A stretch of 10,754 bases of DNA, taken from contig JALOPA010000054.1 in NCBI GenBank assembly GCA_025454125.1, positions 1 through 10,754 of the forward strand. The letters are read 5' to 3'. The stretch is from Thermodesulfobacteriota bacterium. Its GTDB lineage: Bacteria > Desulfobacterota > DSM-4660 > Desulfatiglandales > HGW-15. How positions within the stretch are numbered: the stretch's first letter is position 1; every line of letters begins with the position of its first letter. The notes below the pieces were generated by a model. That model saw only the letters and a program-made list of their open reading frames with translations, did no database searches and was not told the DNA's origin. This document shows, piece by piece, positions 1-6,476 of this stretch. Made by a program: the position numbers and the translations under genes.

Positions 1-507
1 TCCCAGGCCTTGAGAAAGCTCACGGCCACCATCCACAAATCCATGACCTGTGTGGTCTTCATCAACCAGATCCGCATGAAGATCGGTGTCATGTTCGGAA
101 GCCCTGAAACCACCACCGGAGGAAACGCCCTCAAGTTCTATGCGTCCCAGCGGCTGGACATTCGCCGGCTCGGGGCGATCAAGGAAGGGGAGCAGGTCAC
201 CGGCAGCAGGACCAGGGTCAAGGTGGTGAAGAACAAGATCGCGCCTCCTTTCCGGGAAGCCGAGTTCGACATCATTTACGGGACAGGCATTTCCAAGGAA
301 GGCGACATCCTCGACCTGGCCACCTCCTTCGACATTGTGGAGAAGAGCGGCGCCTGGTACTCCTTCAAGGGGGAGAGGATGGGCCAGGGCAGGGAAAACG
401 CGAAGAAGTTCCTCGCCGAAAACACCGACATCCGAACCCAGGTGGTCGGCTTGGTCAAAGAAAAAACAGGCCTCAAGAAGCCGAAACCGGAGGCCGACGG
501 CAAATGA
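1..507 (+). CDS. recA: RecA recombinase, C-terminal part (5' end outside window)
   Basis: RecA forms ATP-dependent filaments on single-stranded DNA, drives homologous strand exchange and triggers LexA self-cleavage in the SOS response. The frame is open from base 1, so the true start and the Walker A region lie to the left; 168 residues remain. Seen here: the helix SQALRKLT, the strand [10 protein letters not shown], then the DNA-binding loop L2 region [17 protein letters not shown], which is nearly invariant in RecA, followed by RLDIRR and the C-terminal domain with [15 protein letters not shown] and the late helix [10 protein letters not shown]. The tail after it is lysine-rich ([11 protein letters not shown]), unlike the acidic tail of E. 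coli RecA that restrains filament loading. The stop codon overlaps the alaS start by four bases (ATGA), so the two are probably co-transcribed and translationally coupled. No recX lies between them. The identification is certain; regulation cannot be judged because the promoter is missing. Confidence 0.98.
   Translation, partial: SQALRKLTATIHKSMTCVVFINQIRMKIGVMFGSPETTTGGNALKFYASQRLDIRRLGAIKEGEQVTGSRTRVKVVKNKIAPPFREAEFDIIYGTGISKEGDILDLATSFDIVEKSGAWYSFKGERMGQGRENAKKFLAENTDIRTQVVGLVKEKTGLKKPKPEADGK
489..493 (+). promoter_or_regulatory. Ribosome binding site of alaS inside the recA end
   Basis: GGAGG lies 10 bases before the alaS ATG at 504, within the last codons of recA. It supports ATG 504 rather than the second methionine at 513, and fits re-initiation after the recA stop. 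Confidence 0.7.
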
Positions 508-3143
508 ACAGCATGTCCTTCAGGGAAATCCGATCCACCTTCCTGGACTTTTTCAAGAAGCGCGGCCATGAGCACGTGCGGAGTTCCTCCCTCATTCCGA
601 GGGATGACCCGAGTCTGCTGTTCACCAATGCCGGCATGGTGCAGTTCAAAGGGCTCTATCTGGGCACGGAGACGAGAAGCTACAACCGCGCCGTGACCTC
701 CCAGAAATGCGTGCGCGCGGGCGGCAAACACAATGACCTCGAAAACGTCGGTTACACCGGCCGGCACCACACCTTCTTCGAAATGCTGGGCAACTTCTCT
801 TTCGGAGATTACTTCAAGGTGGAAGCCATTCACTGGGCCTGGGAGCTGCTCACCCGGGTCTACGGCCTGCCTGCGGACAAGCTCTGGGCCTCTGTCTACA
901 AAGACGACGACGAGGCCTACGCCATCTGGGAAAAGCAGATCGGCGTGCCTCCGGAACGGATCGTGCGCCTTGGCGAAAAGGACAACTTCTGGGCCATGGG
1001 CGACACCGGCCCTTGCGGCCCCTGCTCGGAGGTGCTGATCGACCAGGGCCCGGGCGTCGGGTGCGGAAGGCCGGACTGCAGCCCTCACTGCGACTGCGAC
1101 CGGCACCTGGAAATCTGGAACCTCGTCTTCACCCAGTTCGATCGAAGCCCCGACGGCACTCTGACGCCTCTTCCCAAGCCCAACATCGACACGGGCATGG
1201 GCCTGGAGAGGATCTCGGCGGTGGTCCAGGGCGTGACCTCCAACTACGACACCGATCTGTTCAAAGACTTGATCCGCGGCATAGAGCACATCGCCGAAAA
1301 GCGCTACGGCGAGCACGCCAAACAGGATGTCTCCTTCCGGGTCATCTCCGACCACGCCAGGGCCACGGCGTTCCTGATCGGCGACGGCGTGCTCCCCTCC
1401 AACGAGGGCAGGGGCTACGTCCTCAGGCGAATCATCCGCAGGGCCATCCGCTTCGGTCAGGTTCTGGGGATCAAGGAGAATTTCCTCCACCGGGTCGCCG
1501 GCCACGTGATCGACCTCATGGGTGAGGACTATCCCGAGCTCGCGACCTCCAGGAGCTTCATCGAAGGCATTGTGCTCAACGAGGAGAAGCGCTTCGCCGA
1601 CACGCTTCACTTCGGCCTGAAGCTGCTGATGGACAACGTGAACGCGCTCAAGGACCGGAACGAAACCGCCATCCCCGGCAGCGTGGCCTTCAAGCTCTAC
1701 GACACCTATGGCCTCTCCCTGGACATCGTCCAGGACGTGGCGAGGGAAGAGAACCTGAAGGTCGATCTTGCCGGCTACGACGAAGCCATGGGCAGGCAGA
1801 GGAGCCTTTCCCAGGAGTCCTGGAAAGGAAGCGGGGAAGCGGAAGTTCCGGAAGTTTACCAGAGGCTCTCGAGCCAGGGCCTGACCACCGCTTTCGTGGG
1901 CTACGACACCCTGGTTTCGGATTCCAATGTGGTGGCTCTTCTCAAGGGGGGCAAGGAAGCCGCTTCAGCCGGCGCAGGCGAGGAGGTCGAGGTGGTGCTC
2001 GACCGGACTCCCTTTTACGGAGAGGCGGGGGGGCAGGTAGGGGACGCAGGCTGGTTGGTGGGGGACGGGGGGCGCGTGAAGGTCACCCACACGGTCAAGC
2101 TCATGGAGACCTTCATTGTTCACCGCGGAGTGGTGGAGCAAGGCGTGGTGTCGACCGGCGCGCGGGTGGAGGCCAGGGTGAACGAAGAAGAGCGCCGGGC
2201 CACGGCCCTCAACCACACGGCGACTCACCTGCTCCACACGGCCCTGAGGGAAATCCTGGGACCCCATGTGAAGCAGGCCGGCTCTCTCGTGTCGCCCCAG
2301 AGGTTCCGCTTCGACTTCAGCCACTTTGCCCAGGTGGATGCGGAGACGCTCAAGGAGGTGGAGCAGCAGGTGAACCGGATGATCCGGGAGAATCTCCCTC
2401 TCACCACCTCGGTGTTGCCTCGTGAAGAGGCCATGAAGACAGGGGCCATGGCCATCTTTGAAGAACGCTACGGGGATCATGTCCGTCTCGTCAAGGTGGG
2501 GGACGGGGTGAGCCTGGAGCTCTGCGGCGGCACGCACACGCACCGGACCGGCGACGTGGGGCTCTTCAAGATTGTGAGCGAAAGCGCGGTGGGCGCCAAT
2601 GTGCGCCGCATTGAAGCCCTCACAGGGAGGGCCGCGCTTGAGTACGTGCAACATCAGGAACTCGAATTCAAGGAGGCTTCCGCTGTTCTCAAGACCTCCC
2701 CCGAGCAGTTGCACGAACGGATCGAGAAGCTCCTCAAAGAACAGCGGCAGAAGGACCGGGAAATCGAAACGCTCAAGTCTCGGCTCCTCTCCGCCCAGTC
2801 GGAAGATCTTCTTTCCGGCGTCAGGGAGATCAAGGGCGTCCGGGTCCTGGTCCGCGAAGTGCAGGCAGACTCCCCAAAGGACCTGAGGGACGCTGCAGAC
2901 CGCATCAAGGAGAAACTCGACTCCGGGATCATCGTCCTCGGGGCTCGAAAAGACGACAAGGCGATGCTCATCTGCACGGTCACCAAGGATCTTTTGAATC
3001 GGTTCAAGGCGGGGCAGATCATCGGCCGCCTCTCAGAGATGCTGGGGGGTAAAGGGGGGGGACGTCCGGACATGGCCCAGGGCGGCGGGAGCCGGCCCGA
3101 ACTGCTGGGTCAAGCCCTCGACTCGGTGGGAGACATCATTTGA
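504..3143 (+). CDS. alaS: Alanine--tRNA ligase
   Basis: AlaRS activates alanine with ATP and charges tRNA-Ala in the cytoplasm; its editing domain removes wrongly attached serine or glycine. The 879 residues match the usual bacterial length (E. coli 876). Seen in order: the class II catalytic core with [16 protein letters not shown] (residues 87 to 102) and motif 3 GMGLERIS (from 231); the editing site with HTATH (H571, H575) and CGGTH (C674, H678), the four metal-binding residues, all intact; a charged coiled-coil segment at about 740 to 780; and the C-Ala domain with [15 protein letters not shown] near the end. Between motifs 2 and 3 lies a cysteine group, C187, C192, C196 and C198, which I recall from many bacterial AlaRS and which could bind zinc. 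The start is ATG 504, overlapping the recA stop, with a GGAGG site upstream. The 3' end runs 8 bases into the end of bamD on the other strand. Every catalytic element is present, so it is probably functional. Confidence 0.98.
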   Translation: MNSMSFREIRSTFLDFFKKRGHEHVRSSSLIPRDDPSLLFTNAGMVQFKGLYLGTETRSYNRAVTSQKCVRAGGKHNDLENVGYTGRHHTFFEMLGNFSFGDYFKVEAIHWAWELLTRVYGLPADKLWASVYKDDDEAYAIWEKQIGVPPERIVRLGEKDNFWAMGDTGPCGPCSEVLIDQGPGVGCGRPDCSPHCDCDRHLEIWNLVFTQFDRSPDGTLTPLPKPNIDTGMGLERISAVVQGVTSNYDTDLFKDLIRGIEHIAEKRYGEHAKQDVSFRVISDHARATAFLIGDGVLPSNEGRGYVLRRIIRRAIRFGQVLGIKENFLHRVAGHVIDLMGEDYPELATSRSFIEGIVLNEEKRFADTLHFGLKLLMDNVNALKDRNETAIPGSVAFKLYDTYGLSLDIVQDVAREENLKVDLAGYDEAMGRQRSLSQESWKGSGEAEVPEVYQRLSSQGLTTAFVGYDTLVSDSNVVALLKGGKEAASAGAGEEVEVVLDRTPFYGEAGGQVGDAGWLVGDGGRVKVTHTVKLMETFIVHRGVVEQGVVSTGARVEARVNEEERRATALNHTATHLLHTALREILGPHVKQAGSLVSPQRFRFDFSHFAQVDAETLKEVEQQVNRMIRENLPLTTSVLPREEAMKTGAMAIFEERYGDHVRLVKVGDGVSLELCGGTHTHRTGDVGLFKIVSESAVGANVRRIEALTGRAALEYVQHQELEFKEASAVLKTSPEQLHERIEKLLKEQRQKDREIETLKSRLLSAQSEDLLSGVREIKGVRVLVREVQADSPKDLRDAADRIKEKLDSGIIVLGARKDDKAMLICTVTKDLLNRFKAGQIIGRLSEMLGGKGGGRPDMAQGGGSRPELLGQALDSVGDII

Positions 3144-3876
3144 ACATAGAAAAGGGCCAGTAGCTTTTCCAGCCCCCATCTTGGGCGGTTTCCTCGCCGA
3201 GCTTCTCTCTGCACCGGGCGATGCCTTCCATCGCATCCTGATACTGCCCCATGTCCGGGTAGTTGTTGAGGATGTACTGGTACCTTCCCAGTGCCGCTCT
3301 GTACCGGCCTCGCTTGTAGTAATAGTTGGCCACAAAGAGCTCATGGTCGGCCAGGGAGATGAGGCATTCCCGCAGATGCTTCCTGGCCTTGTTCGCATAC
3401 TCGTCTCTCGGAAACCTCTTGATAAGCCTTTCGAATTCGTCTTTCGCCTTGACCGTGTGGAATTGCTCTCTGTCCTTGGAGACGATCTGGTTGAAGTTGC
3501 ACATCCCCTTTTGGTAGATGACGTAGGGAATGTCTTTGTGTTTGGGGTGGAGCTTCTCGAATTCGTCATAGGCGGCAAAGGCCGGCTCATACTCCTCCTG
3601 CAAAAATAGGGCATCTGCCATTCGAAGCTCGGCTGCGACCGCGTATTTGCTGTAAGGGAAGCGGTCCTTCACTTTCTGAAAAGCGTCCACTGCGCTCTTG
3701 TACCTTCCGCTGTTCAGATCCTCCGCACCCTGAGCCATGAGCTCGCCGGCATCCCCCTCTTCTTCCCCGCCGCTGCTGATGCCCAGCAGGGTGTCAAAAA
3801 AGGAGCACCCGCTCAGAAGAAAAAGGAGCACGAGCAAGGCTAGAACGGTTCTGATCGCCACGGACTTCCGCTTCAT
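3136..3876 (-). CDS. bamD: BamD/YfiO-type outer-membrane assembly lipoprotein
   Basis: BamD is the essential lipoprotein of the BAM complex and works with BamA to fold beta-barrel proteins into the outer membrane from the periplasmic face. The 246-residue product starts with KRK and a hydrophobic stretch, then the lipobox LLSGC with the acylated cysteine at C24. Serine at +2 fits outer-membrane sorting. A Gly/Glu-rich linker (about 32 to 42) leads into tetratricopeptide-like helices: AEDLNSGRYKSAVDAFQKV, the FPYSKYAVAAELRMADALF repeat, KAKDEFERLIKRFPRDEYA, and YYYKRGRYRAALGRYQYIL with NNYPD. This spacing is typical of BamD. The open frame continues upstream into trxB, but ATG 3876 is chosen because it has a good AAGGGAG site 6 bases upstream and begins the signal peptide. 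It follows trxB by 35 bases, so it is probably in the same transcript. It ends convergently on alaS. A generic TPR lipoprotein is the alternative but is less likely. Confidence 0.93.
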   Translation of the reverse strand: MKRKSVAIRTVLALLVLLFLLSGCSFFDTLLGISSGGEEEGDAGELMAQGAEDLNSGRYKSAVDAFQKVKDRFPYSKYAVAAELRMADALFLQEEYEPAFAAYDEFEKLHPKHKDIPYVIYQKGMCNFNQIVSKDREQFHTVKAKDEFERLIKRFPRDEYANKARKHLRECLISLADHELFVANYYYKRGRYRAALGRYQYILNNYPDMGQYQDAMEGIARCREKLGEETAQDGGWKSYWPFSMFK

Positions 3877-3882
3877 TGCGCA

Positions 3883-3889
3883 CTCCCTT
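3883..3889 (-). promoter_or_regulatory. Ribosome binding site of bamD
   Basis: On the minus strand AAGGGAG sits 6 bases before ATG 3876. It decides the bamD start against the longer open frame that continues upstream through trxB. Confidence 0.75.
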
Positions 3890-3911
3890 GATTTTTTCTG
3901 GACGTTTTTCA

Positions 3912-4829
3912 TCAACCGGCCAGACTCTCCAGGTATCTTTCGACAGCATACGACGCCGTGGCGCCTTCCCCCACAGCCGTTGAAATCTGCCTGAACAGCT
4001 TGGAACGGATGTCTCCTGCGGCAAAAACGCCGGGCACCGACGTCTGCATGTTGTCGTCGGTCACCACGAACCCGCTCTCGTCGAGCCGGATCAGCCCCTT
4101 GACCATGTCGGTGTTCGGGAGGGTGCCGATAAAAACGAAGAGGCCTTGCACGTTTTTTCGGGAGACTTCCTGGGTCTTCACATTTCTCAATTCGACGCCT
4201 TCGACGCCCTTGTCCCCCAGGATTTTCACCGGAACGGAGTTCCAGATGAACTCGATCTTGTCCTGGGACATGGCCCGCTCCTGAAGCACTTGGGTGGCTC
4301 TCAGTTTGTCCCTTCGGTGAACGAGATAAATTTTGCTCACGAAGCGGGTCAGGAAGATGGCTTCCTCCACGGCGGTGTCCCCCCCGCCGATCACAGCGAC
4401 CTCCTGGTTTCTGTAAAACGGCCCGTCGCAGGTGGCGCAAAAGGACACGCCTTTGCCCATGAGCTGGTCCTCGCCCTCGATCCCGAGCTTCCTCCAGGTG
4501 GCACCGCAGCACAGAATGATGGCCTTGGTTTCCAGGGGGCCGCCGGAGGTGACCGCCACCTTCCGATCCGCAGCGAGCTCCAGCTTGGTCACCTCGTCAC
4601 TTTGGATCTTGAGGCCGAATTTTTCCGCCTGCACCTTCATCCGGTCCATCAGTTCGAACCCGGATATGCCGTCAGGAAATCCCGGGTAGTTTTCGACCCA
4701 GTCGGTGGTCAGCACCTGTCCGCCTGGGGCCAGGCGCTCGAGGAGCAGGACGTTCAACCGGGCTCTGGCATTGTAAAGCCCTGCGGTCAGACCCGCCGGC
4801 CCTCCTCCTATGATGATGACATCGTACAC
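3912..4829 (-). CDS. trxB: Thioredoxin-disulfide reductase
   Basis: TrxB uses NADPH and FAD to keep thioredoxin reduced in the cytoplasm. The 305 residues fit the low-molecular-weight bacterial type. Seen: the N-terminal FAD dinucleotide motif GGGPAG (residues 8 to 13); the redox-active pair CATC (C131, C134) followed by DGPFYRN; the NADPH-domain motif GGGDTAVEEA; HRRDKLRA, whose arginines read the 2'-phosphate and so point to NADPH rather than NADH; and the C-terminal FAD contact GVFAAGDIRSK. The start is a GTG (4829) giving the family N-terminus (M)YDVIIIGG; an in-frame stop at 4851-4853 rules out a longer product. No Shine-Dalgarno sequence precedes the GTG, because the 7-base repeat array begins only 5 bases upstream. 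trxA lies 206 bases upstream on the same strand and bamD 35 bases downstream. Its partner is evidently the neighbouring TrxA. Confidence 0.97.
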   Translation of the reverse strand: MYDVIIIGGGPAGLTAGLYNARARLNVLLLERLAPGGQVLTTDWVENYPGFPDGISGFELMDRMKVQAEKFGLKIQSDEVTKLELAADRKVAVTSGGPLETKAIILCCGATWRKLGIEGEDQLMGKGVSFCATCDGPFYRNQEVAVIGGGDTAVEEAIFLTRFVSKIYLVHRRDKLRATQVLQERAMSQDKIEFIWNSVPVKILGDKGVEGVELRNVKTQEVSRKNVQGLFVFIGTLPNTDMVKGLIRLDESGFVVTDDNMQTSVPGVFAAGDIRSKLFRQISTAVGEGATASYAVERYLESLAG

Positions 4830-4834
4830 GAGAT

Positions 4835-4917
4835 CGTTATCCGTTGACCGTTAACCGTTATCCGTCATTCTGAATCGTTATTGGTTCTTCCTTACTCGTT
4901 ATTCGTTAACCGCCATC
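4835..4917. repeat. Degenerate 7-base tandem array 1 (trxA-trxB gap)
   Basis: Reading the plus strand in sevens from 4835 gives cgttatc, cgttgac, cgttaac, cgttatc, cgtcatt, a 6-base ctgaat, then cgttatt, ggttctt, ccttact, cgttatt, cgttaac, cgccatc. The consensus is close to CGTTANC. The array begins 5 bases upstream of the trxB start. Three inverted units (gaataac, gaatcac, gaataac) follow at 4944-4964. It is non-coding as far as I can see, and the period was read by eye. Confidence 0.8.
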
Positions 4918-4952
4918 AGCCACGGGAATAAGGCGTTCCTCCCGAATAACGA
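4896..4952. repeat. Inverted repeat formed by opposing heptamers
   Basis: TCGTTATTCG (4896-4905) and CGAATAACGA (4943-4952) are perfect 10-base complements around a 37-base loop. A transcript running from trxA to trxB could fold here. There is no U-tract directly after it on either strand, so it is not a classical rho-independent terminator. It may only be a by-product of the array containing inverted units. Confidence 0.55.
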
Positions 4953-4996
4953 ATCACGAATAACAGATAGCTTTTCTTGTGCCTTCCTATTTTCAA

Positions 4997-5033
4997 CTTT
5001 AGGCGTTTTAGGCACTTTAGCGCACTTTAGGCA
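4997..5033. repeat. 9-base tandem repeat just downstream of trxA
   Basis: The plus strand reads ctttaggcg, ttttaggca, ctttagcgca (one extra base), ctttaggca, then cttcacag, which runs into the trxA stop codon (5036-5038). The unit is CTTTAGGCA. It differs in length and sequence from the 7-base arrays nearby. Confidence 0.75.
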
Positions 5034-5035
5034 CT

Positions 5036-5359
5036 TCACAGCAGTTTCTTGAGTTCCCCTTCGATGTAAGCCTTGGGCTGGGCACCGATAATGGTCTGGG
5101 CGACCTGTCCGCCTTTGAACAGGATCAGAGTCGGGATGTTGCGGATACCGAACTTCCCCGGGGTCTGCCGGTTCTTGTCCACATCCATCTTGGCGATTTT
5201 GATCTTGCCCTTGTACTGATTGGCCAGCTCTTCGACCGTGGGCCCCACCATCCGGCAGGGTCCGCACCATTCCGCCCAAAAATCGACCATTGCAGGGAGC
5301 TCCGACTTCAAGATCTCTGCTTCAAAAGTGTCATCGGTGACTTGGAGTAAATCCGCCAT
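5036..5359 (-). CDS. trxA: Thioredoxin
   Basis: Thioredoxin is a small cytoplasmic dithiol protein that reduces disulfides in ribonucleotide reductase, PAPS or APS reductase, peroxiredoxins and other targets, and is recharged by TrxB next door. The 107 residues show the classical fold: VDFWAEWCGPC with the active pair C32/C35 in the standard numbering, the buried acid D26, the cis-proline P76 in NIPTL, and the GGQ turn followed by the last helix. Length and spacing match E. coli TrxA almost residue for residue. I chose ATG 5359 (MADLLQV) because AAAGGAG lies 7 bases upstream; the alternative TTG at 5365 is only about one base from that site. A promoter-like TTGACA / TAAGTT pair lies upstream. 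trxB and bamD follow on the same strand, although the 206-base gap before trxB is full of short repeats. Confidence 0.97.
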   Translation of the reverse strand: MADLLQVTDDTFEAEILKSELPAMVDFWAEWCGPCRMVGPTVEELANQYKGKIKIAKMDVDKNRQTPGKFGIRNIPTLILFKGGQVAQTIIGAQPKAYIEGELKKLL

Positions 5360-5366
5360 GCCCAAT

Positions 5367-5373
5367 CTCCTTT
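5367..5373 (-). promoter_or_regulatory. Ribosome binding site of trxA
   Basis: AAAGGAG on the minus strand, 7 bases before ATG 5359. It decides the start codon against the in-frame TTG at 5365. Confidence 0.8.
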
Positions 5374-5394
5374 CATGCGTATCAAAATTTCCAC

Positions 5395-5423
5395 AACTTA
5401 ACGCCAGCTCCCTCCTTTGTCAA
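5395..5423 (-). promoter_or_regulatory. Probable sigma-70-type promoter of trxA
   Basis: On the minus strand a perfect TTGACA (5418-5423) is followed after exactly 17 bases by TAAGTT (5395-5400), a 3-of-6 match to the -10 consensus. Transcription would start near 5388 and give a leader of about 30 bases that contains the trxA ribosome binding site. Heptamer array 2 ends up 15 bases beyond the -35 box. It probably drives trxA and perhaps trxB and bamD. Confidence 0.6.
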
Positions 5424-5437
5424 CCGGAACCATGGGA

Positions 5438-5479
5438 AGTTCTCCGTTCCCCGTTCACCGTTGTCCGTTCCCCGTCACC
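5438..5479. repeat. Degenerate 7-base tandem array 2 (upstream of the trxA promoter)
   Basis: In sevens from 5438 the plus strand reads agttctc, cgttccc, cgttcac, cgttgtc, cgttccc, cgtcacc. These six units belong to the same family as array 1 (CGTTNNC) but with C favoured at position 5. No gene lies in 5360-5665: the gap holds the trxA leader and promoter, this array and modular repeat copy A. Confidence 0.75.
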
Positions 5480-5495
5480 GGCAAATACACTCTGG

Positions 5496-5648
5496 TCTCA
5501 CGCCCGCTCGCCTAGGCTCGTTCGAGCCACAGAGGAAGAAGAGGGTTTCTTTAAGGGGTTATAACAAAAGAGGCTTTCTCTGTGTCTTCTCTGCCTGCCC
5601 TGCCATAGTCCGCCGCAGGCGGACGAAGGCGGGTGACTCTGTGAGAGA
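5496..5648. repeat. Modular palindromic repeat, copy A
   Basis: It is bounded by TCTCAC (5496) and GTGAGAGA (5641-5648), a short inverted terminal pair. Inside are a second inverted pair, CACAGAG (5528-5534) and CTCTGTG (5578-5584); a left module cgcccgctcgcctaggctcg ending in TTCGAG (5501-5526), which contains GCTCGTTCGAGC; and a right module with the perfect hairpin GTCCGCC-GCA-GGCGGAC. The stretch 5575-5648 matches copy B at 73 of 74 bases. It lies directly after the stop of the small membrane protein gene. No transposase is present, so this is a non-autonomous interspersed repeat, possibly MITE- or REP-like. Confidence 0.8.
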
Positions 5649-5665
5649 CCACGCCTTCTCTTGTT

Positions 5666-6085
5666 TTACGGTTTTCCTTGCTGTTCCATTTTGACAAAGC
5701 TGTCGAGATACATGTTGACCAGCACCTGCCGTGAGTAGACCAGTTTGATCCGTTCGAGGAGTTCGTCATTGGGGAGGTCCTTGAGCACAGGGTGCTTTTC
5801 CTGCAACTGCTTGAGTGCCAGGTCGGTGTTGACCTCGGCAAAGGGGATCCGAAGGGCGGACAGAAGCGCCCGGTCGATACTCTCCCAATCACGAGGAACA
5901 CCCACGATGGACTTCCACTCATTGTCCGCGAATCTCCATGATCGCCCTGTCCAGGTGTCCTGCCTCAGGACCGTGTCGCCCGATTTCACGGTCGTGTACC
6001 GGGGGGCGAAATAGTAGAAGAAGATTCCGGACAATAGAATCCCTATGATCAGCCCCACGAGAACATATCTTTTTTCACCGTTCAT
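5666..6085 (-). CDS. Small single-pass membrane protein, unknown function
   Basis: I do not recognise a named family. The 139-residue product opens with MNGEKRY, then one hydrophobic helix at about residues 8 to 26 (VLVGLIIGILLSGIFFYYF) with no lipobox cysteine and no clear cleavage site, so it is probably an N-terminal inner-membrane anchor. The rest is soluble: a segment rich in aromatic residues with DTWTGRSWRF (about 43 to 52), which resembles the short D-x-x-T-G-x-x-W motif of many small bacterial envelope proteins, then a helical, charged C-terminal half (ALKQLQEKHPVLKDLPNDELLERIKL). Codon use and composition look like the neighbouring real genes. The ATG (6083-6085) lies inside a 7-base repeat unit and has no visible Shine-Dalgarno sequence, so the start is less certain than usual. 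It is transcribed toward trxA but separated from it by about 300 bases of repeats; nothing ties it functionally to the thioredoxin genes. Confidence 0.75.
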   Translation of the reverse strand: MNGEKRYVLVGLIIGILLSGIFFYYFAPRYTTVKSGDTVLRQDTWTGRSWRFADNEWKSIVGVPRDWESIDRALLSALRIPFAEVNTDLALKQLQEKHPVLKDLPNDELLERIKLVYSRQVLVNMYLDSFVKMEQQGKP

Positions 6086-6156
6086 GGTTGCACCGTTTCT
6101 CGTTCACCGTTGCCCGTTATCCGTTCACTCTGACCAGTTATCCGCTATTCGCAAAA
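6079..6156. repeat. Degenerate 7-base tandem array 3 (overlaps a start codon)
   Basis: On the plus strand: cgttcat (6079-6085, whose last three bases are the reverse-strand ATG of the small membrane protein), ggttgca, a single extra c, cgtttct, cgttcac, cgttgcc, cgttatc, cgttcac, tctgacc, agttatc, cgctatt, cgcaaaa. It belongs to the same family as arrays 1 and 2. No gene is visible in 6086-6476; that gap consists of this array plus modular repeat copies B and C. Confidence 0.78.
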
Positions 6157-6167
6157 TAGCCATTTTA

Positions 6168-6328
6168 TCTCACGGCCACTCCCCTTCGGCAGGCTCAGGG
6201 TCGTTCGAGCCACAGAGGAAGAAGAGAGTTATCTTGGTTTCATAGATAACATGATTTCTCTGTGTCTTCTCTGCCTGCCCTGCCATAGTCCGCCGCAGGC
6301 GGGCGAAGGCGGGTGACTCTGTGAGAGA
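6168..6328. repeat. Modular palindromic repeat, copy B
   Basis: It has the same frame as copy A: TCTCAC at 6168, CACAGAG at 6211-6217, CTCTGTG at 6258-6264 and GTGAGAGA at 6321-6328. The right module (6255-6328) differs from copy A at one base, which turns a stem A-T pair of the GTCCGCC hairpin into a wobble pair. The left module is different: it carries CCCTTCGGCAGGCTCAGGG followed by TCGTTCGAG instead of the cgcccgctcgcc block. The centre between the CACAGAG and CTCTGTG boxes is largely unlike copy A. Confidence 0.8.
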
Positions 6329-6341
6329 TAAGAAATATCAG

Positions 6342-6453
6342 TCTCTCGCCCGCTCGCCTAAGCTCGCTCGAGTGCACAGAGTTCACGGAGGGGTTTCTTG
6401 TTTCATAATCAAAAGGTCTTTGCTCTCTGTGGTCTCTGTGACTCTGTGAGAGA
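6342..6453. repeat. Modular palindromic repeat, copy C (short form)
   Basis: It runs from TCTCTCG (6342) to TGAGAGA (6447-6453). Its left module (6347-6372) matches copy A's at 24 of 26 bases. CACAGAG is at 6375-6381, and three CTCTGTG boxes at 6425, 6434 and 6442 close the right side. It lacks the GTCCGCC hairpin module present in A and B. It ends 24 bases before the stop of the dehydratase gene. Confidence 0.72.
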
Positions 6454-6476
6454 TAGGCCTTTTAGGTTTTCGCTTT

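Noticed and set aside
276..1610. A 444-codon open frame on the minus strand antisense to recA and alaS
   Set aside because: It is a high-GC shadow of two certain genes; the translation has no recognisable domain and is rich in biased Ala/Gly/Val/Glu/Pro runs.
3877..4512. Upstream extension of the bamD frame through trxB (458 codons in total)
   Set aside because: The extension overlaps trxB in another frame, reads as low-complexity Arg/Gly-rich sequence, and precedes a good ribosome binding site and signal peptide at 3876.
5360..5365. TTG at 5365 as the trxA start
   Set aside because: It is about one base from the AAAGGAG site, whereas ATG 5359 is 7 bases away and gives the standard thioredoxin numbering with C32/C35.
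4835..6156. The short repeats as a CRISPR array
   Set aside because: The units are 7 or 9 bases with no spacers, far shorter than CRISPR repeats, and there are no cas genes.
5496..6453. The modular repeats as complete insertion sequences
   Set aside because: They are 110 to 160 bases long with no transposase reading frame, and I see no clear target duplications.
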